From positions 4,505,278 to 4,569,277 of the forward strand of contig NZ_CP042913.1 of assembly GCF_008065115.1 (NCBI RefSeq): a DNA stretch of 64,000 nt, given 5' to 3'. Position 1 is the first letter of the stretch. The number at the start of each line of letters is the position of its first letter. The notes below the pieces were generated by a model. It was given only the letters and a program-made list of their open reading frames with translations, was not told the DNA's origin and ran no database searches. The position numbers and the translations under genes are program-made. Origin of the DNA: Bythopirellula goksoeyrii (GTDB lineage: Bacteria > Planctomycetota > Planctomycetia > Pirellulales > Lacipirellulaceae). Shown here piece by piece: positions 63,017 to 64,000 of this stretch.

Positions 63017-64000
63017 CTAGGAAGTTTCGGAATCTCGCCCAAAAAATGCCATCGCCACACAAAGGGCGACTATTTGCAAAGGCAACAGCAACCACACCGA
63101 GAACCCCCAGCCCAAAGGAAGTGTACCGAATAGGATGGTAATCGTTCCCACCAGCAACGCGTACGGGAGTTGAGTTATTACATGCGCCATATGATCACAG
63201 CCACTAGCTTGTGAAGAAAGAATCGTGGTATCCGAGATCGGCGAACAGTGATCGCCAAACACGGCACCCGCCAGCACTCCACCAACCGAGGCCAGCAAGA
63301 TCGCATTGCCCACCGGAAGCTCACCACTATCACCGCCTAAGAGCGAATGCGTGAGTGAAACGACAATCGGTAGCAAGATTCCCATCGTGCCAAAGCTGGT
63401 TCCCGTTGCGAAAGAAAGTATCGCAGCCAAGATGAAGACTGTCGTTGGCATAAGGCGGGTGAAGGTGGTCAGCTTATCACTCGAGGCGGATGGCCCCGTG
63501 TCGTCCTCTTCAGCTACCAAGAACTGAGTCAAGAATTCGCCCGTGTAGAGCCGATGACTTTTGAATTCATAGGGAGTGGTACTCATGGTCCCATCGACCG
63601 CGCGGCTCCCCGTCATACGCGACAGGGACGATGCACACCACAGTATAGCGATGGCCGGCAAGACGACTTTGGCCCCCTGCCCCATCGCACGCATGATTTC
63701 TTTCTCAGTGGCCAGCCGCTGTACCAGAGCCAGCACGACCGCCAGCACCAGCCCCACCAAAGCACCATATTGCAAAGCCAAACTGGAATCCGCCGCTCCA
63801 AGGATATCTCGCAACTTCGGAGTCGGATCACCGGGCGCAAGGTCGAGCGATTGCAAGCCGGTGCTATAGAGCAAGCCCATTACAACCAGCAAGGTGGAAA
63901 CGATAGGGAGTACTGCGTTGTACCACCGGGCAGAGATACCCTCGCGGTCGTGTTCGTTGAGTTCATCAAAGGGATGAAGCTTTGCTTCCTCATCGAGCGT
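63017..64000 (-). CDS. Na+/H+ antiporter NhaC-like, N-terminus outside window
   Basis: Integral membrane antiporter of the NhaC family. The frame stays open to the last base of the window (the residues before the first visible ATG read AKLHPFDELNEHDREGISAR), so that internal ATG at 63892 is not the start and about 327 residues of the C-terminal part are seen. Hallmarks are SFATGTSFGTMGILLPIVV, GAVFGDHCSPISDTTILSSQ and GCDHMAHVITQLPYALLVG. It probably exports sodium in exchange for protons, fitting a saline habitat. The dipeptidase gene follows 21 bp later. Confidence 0.9.
   Translation of the reverse strand, partial: TLDEEAKLHPFDELNEHDREGISARWYNAVLPIVSTLLVVMGLLYSTGLQSLDLAPGDPTPKLRDILGAADSSLALQYGALVGLVLAVVLALVQRLATEKEIMRAMGQGAKVVLPAIAILWCASSLSRMTGSRAVDGTMSTTPYEFKSHRLYTGEFLTQFLVAEEDDTGPSASSDKLTTFTRLMPTTVFILAAILSFATGTSFGTMGILLPIVVSLTHSLLGGDSGELPVGNAILLASVGGVLAGAVFGDHCSPISDTTILSSQASGCDHMAHVITQLPYALLVGTITILFGTLPLGWGFSVWLLLPLQIVALCVAMAFFGRDSETS

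Noticed and set aside
63017-63892. NhaC gene starting at the ATG at 63892
   Set aside because: The reading frame continues upstream to the window end with protein-like sequence, so the gene is truncated by the window and the ATG is internal.

Overview
The window comes from a member of the Planctomycetota, probably a marine or brackish Pirellulales-type bacterium. The evidence is the many VPEP/PEP-CTERM tails, dockerin-like repeats with the core DFLxWQR, two large secreted proteins starting with the planctomycetal LE(P/Q)R motif, two DUF1559 proteins with prepilin leaders, a FecR/ECF-sigma pair of planctomycete type and Tat-signal oxidoreductases. No rRNA, tRNA or CRISPR array was seen. Two genes are cut by the window edges: a PL1 lyase at the left and an NhaC-type antiporter at the right.

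Positions 1-9264 form a leftward pectate-lyase cassette: ECF sigma factor, AraC-type regulator and FecR-type anti-sigma factor, then a PEP-CTERM protein, a PL1 pectate lyase, a PL9 lyase and a second PL1 lyase. Rightward from 9776 come a DUF1559 protein, a lipoprotein and a dockerin/PEP-CTERM protein closed by a strong terminator, then a TRAP transporter (dctP, dctQ, dctM) and a tagaturonate epimerase (uxaE).

Positions 17656-36107 are leftward and centre on alginate. A compact run, read from 27997 down to 17656, encodes a DUF1559 protein, two tandem lipoproteins, a PL6 alginate lyase, a Gfo/Idh/MocA oxidoreductase, an enolase-superfamily protein, a PL5/PL38-like alginate lyase, a TIM-barrel isomerase-like protein and an SDR. 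Upstream lie a second PL6 lyase, three more PEP-CTERM proteins and a XylR-type regulator. Divergent from the regulator (36499-42537) are a large beta-helix protein that may be a lyase, a secreted cupin, a third PL6 lyase and a secreted esterase.

The genes suggest one chain: lyases attached to or released from the surface cut alginate and pectate, a TRAP system imports uronate products, and the cupin, SDR, UxaE and enolase-type enzymes carry the sugars towards 2-keto-3-deoxygluconate. KDG kinase and aldolase genes are not in the window.

From 42823 onward the content is more general: a cysteine-cluster outer-membrane-type protein, a 2046-residue metzincin/VWA/dockerin protein, RecQ, an amidase/golvesin-like protein, gamma-glutamyltransferase, a REP-associated tyrosine transposase flanked by REP palindromes, an inactive protease-like SHD1/TPR protein, an M19 dipeptidase and the NhaC antiporter. 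The least explained items are a four-member family of PEP-CTERM proteins scattered among the lyases, the sigma/AraC/FecR triad, the beta-helix protein at 36499 and the pseudo-protease at 58955.
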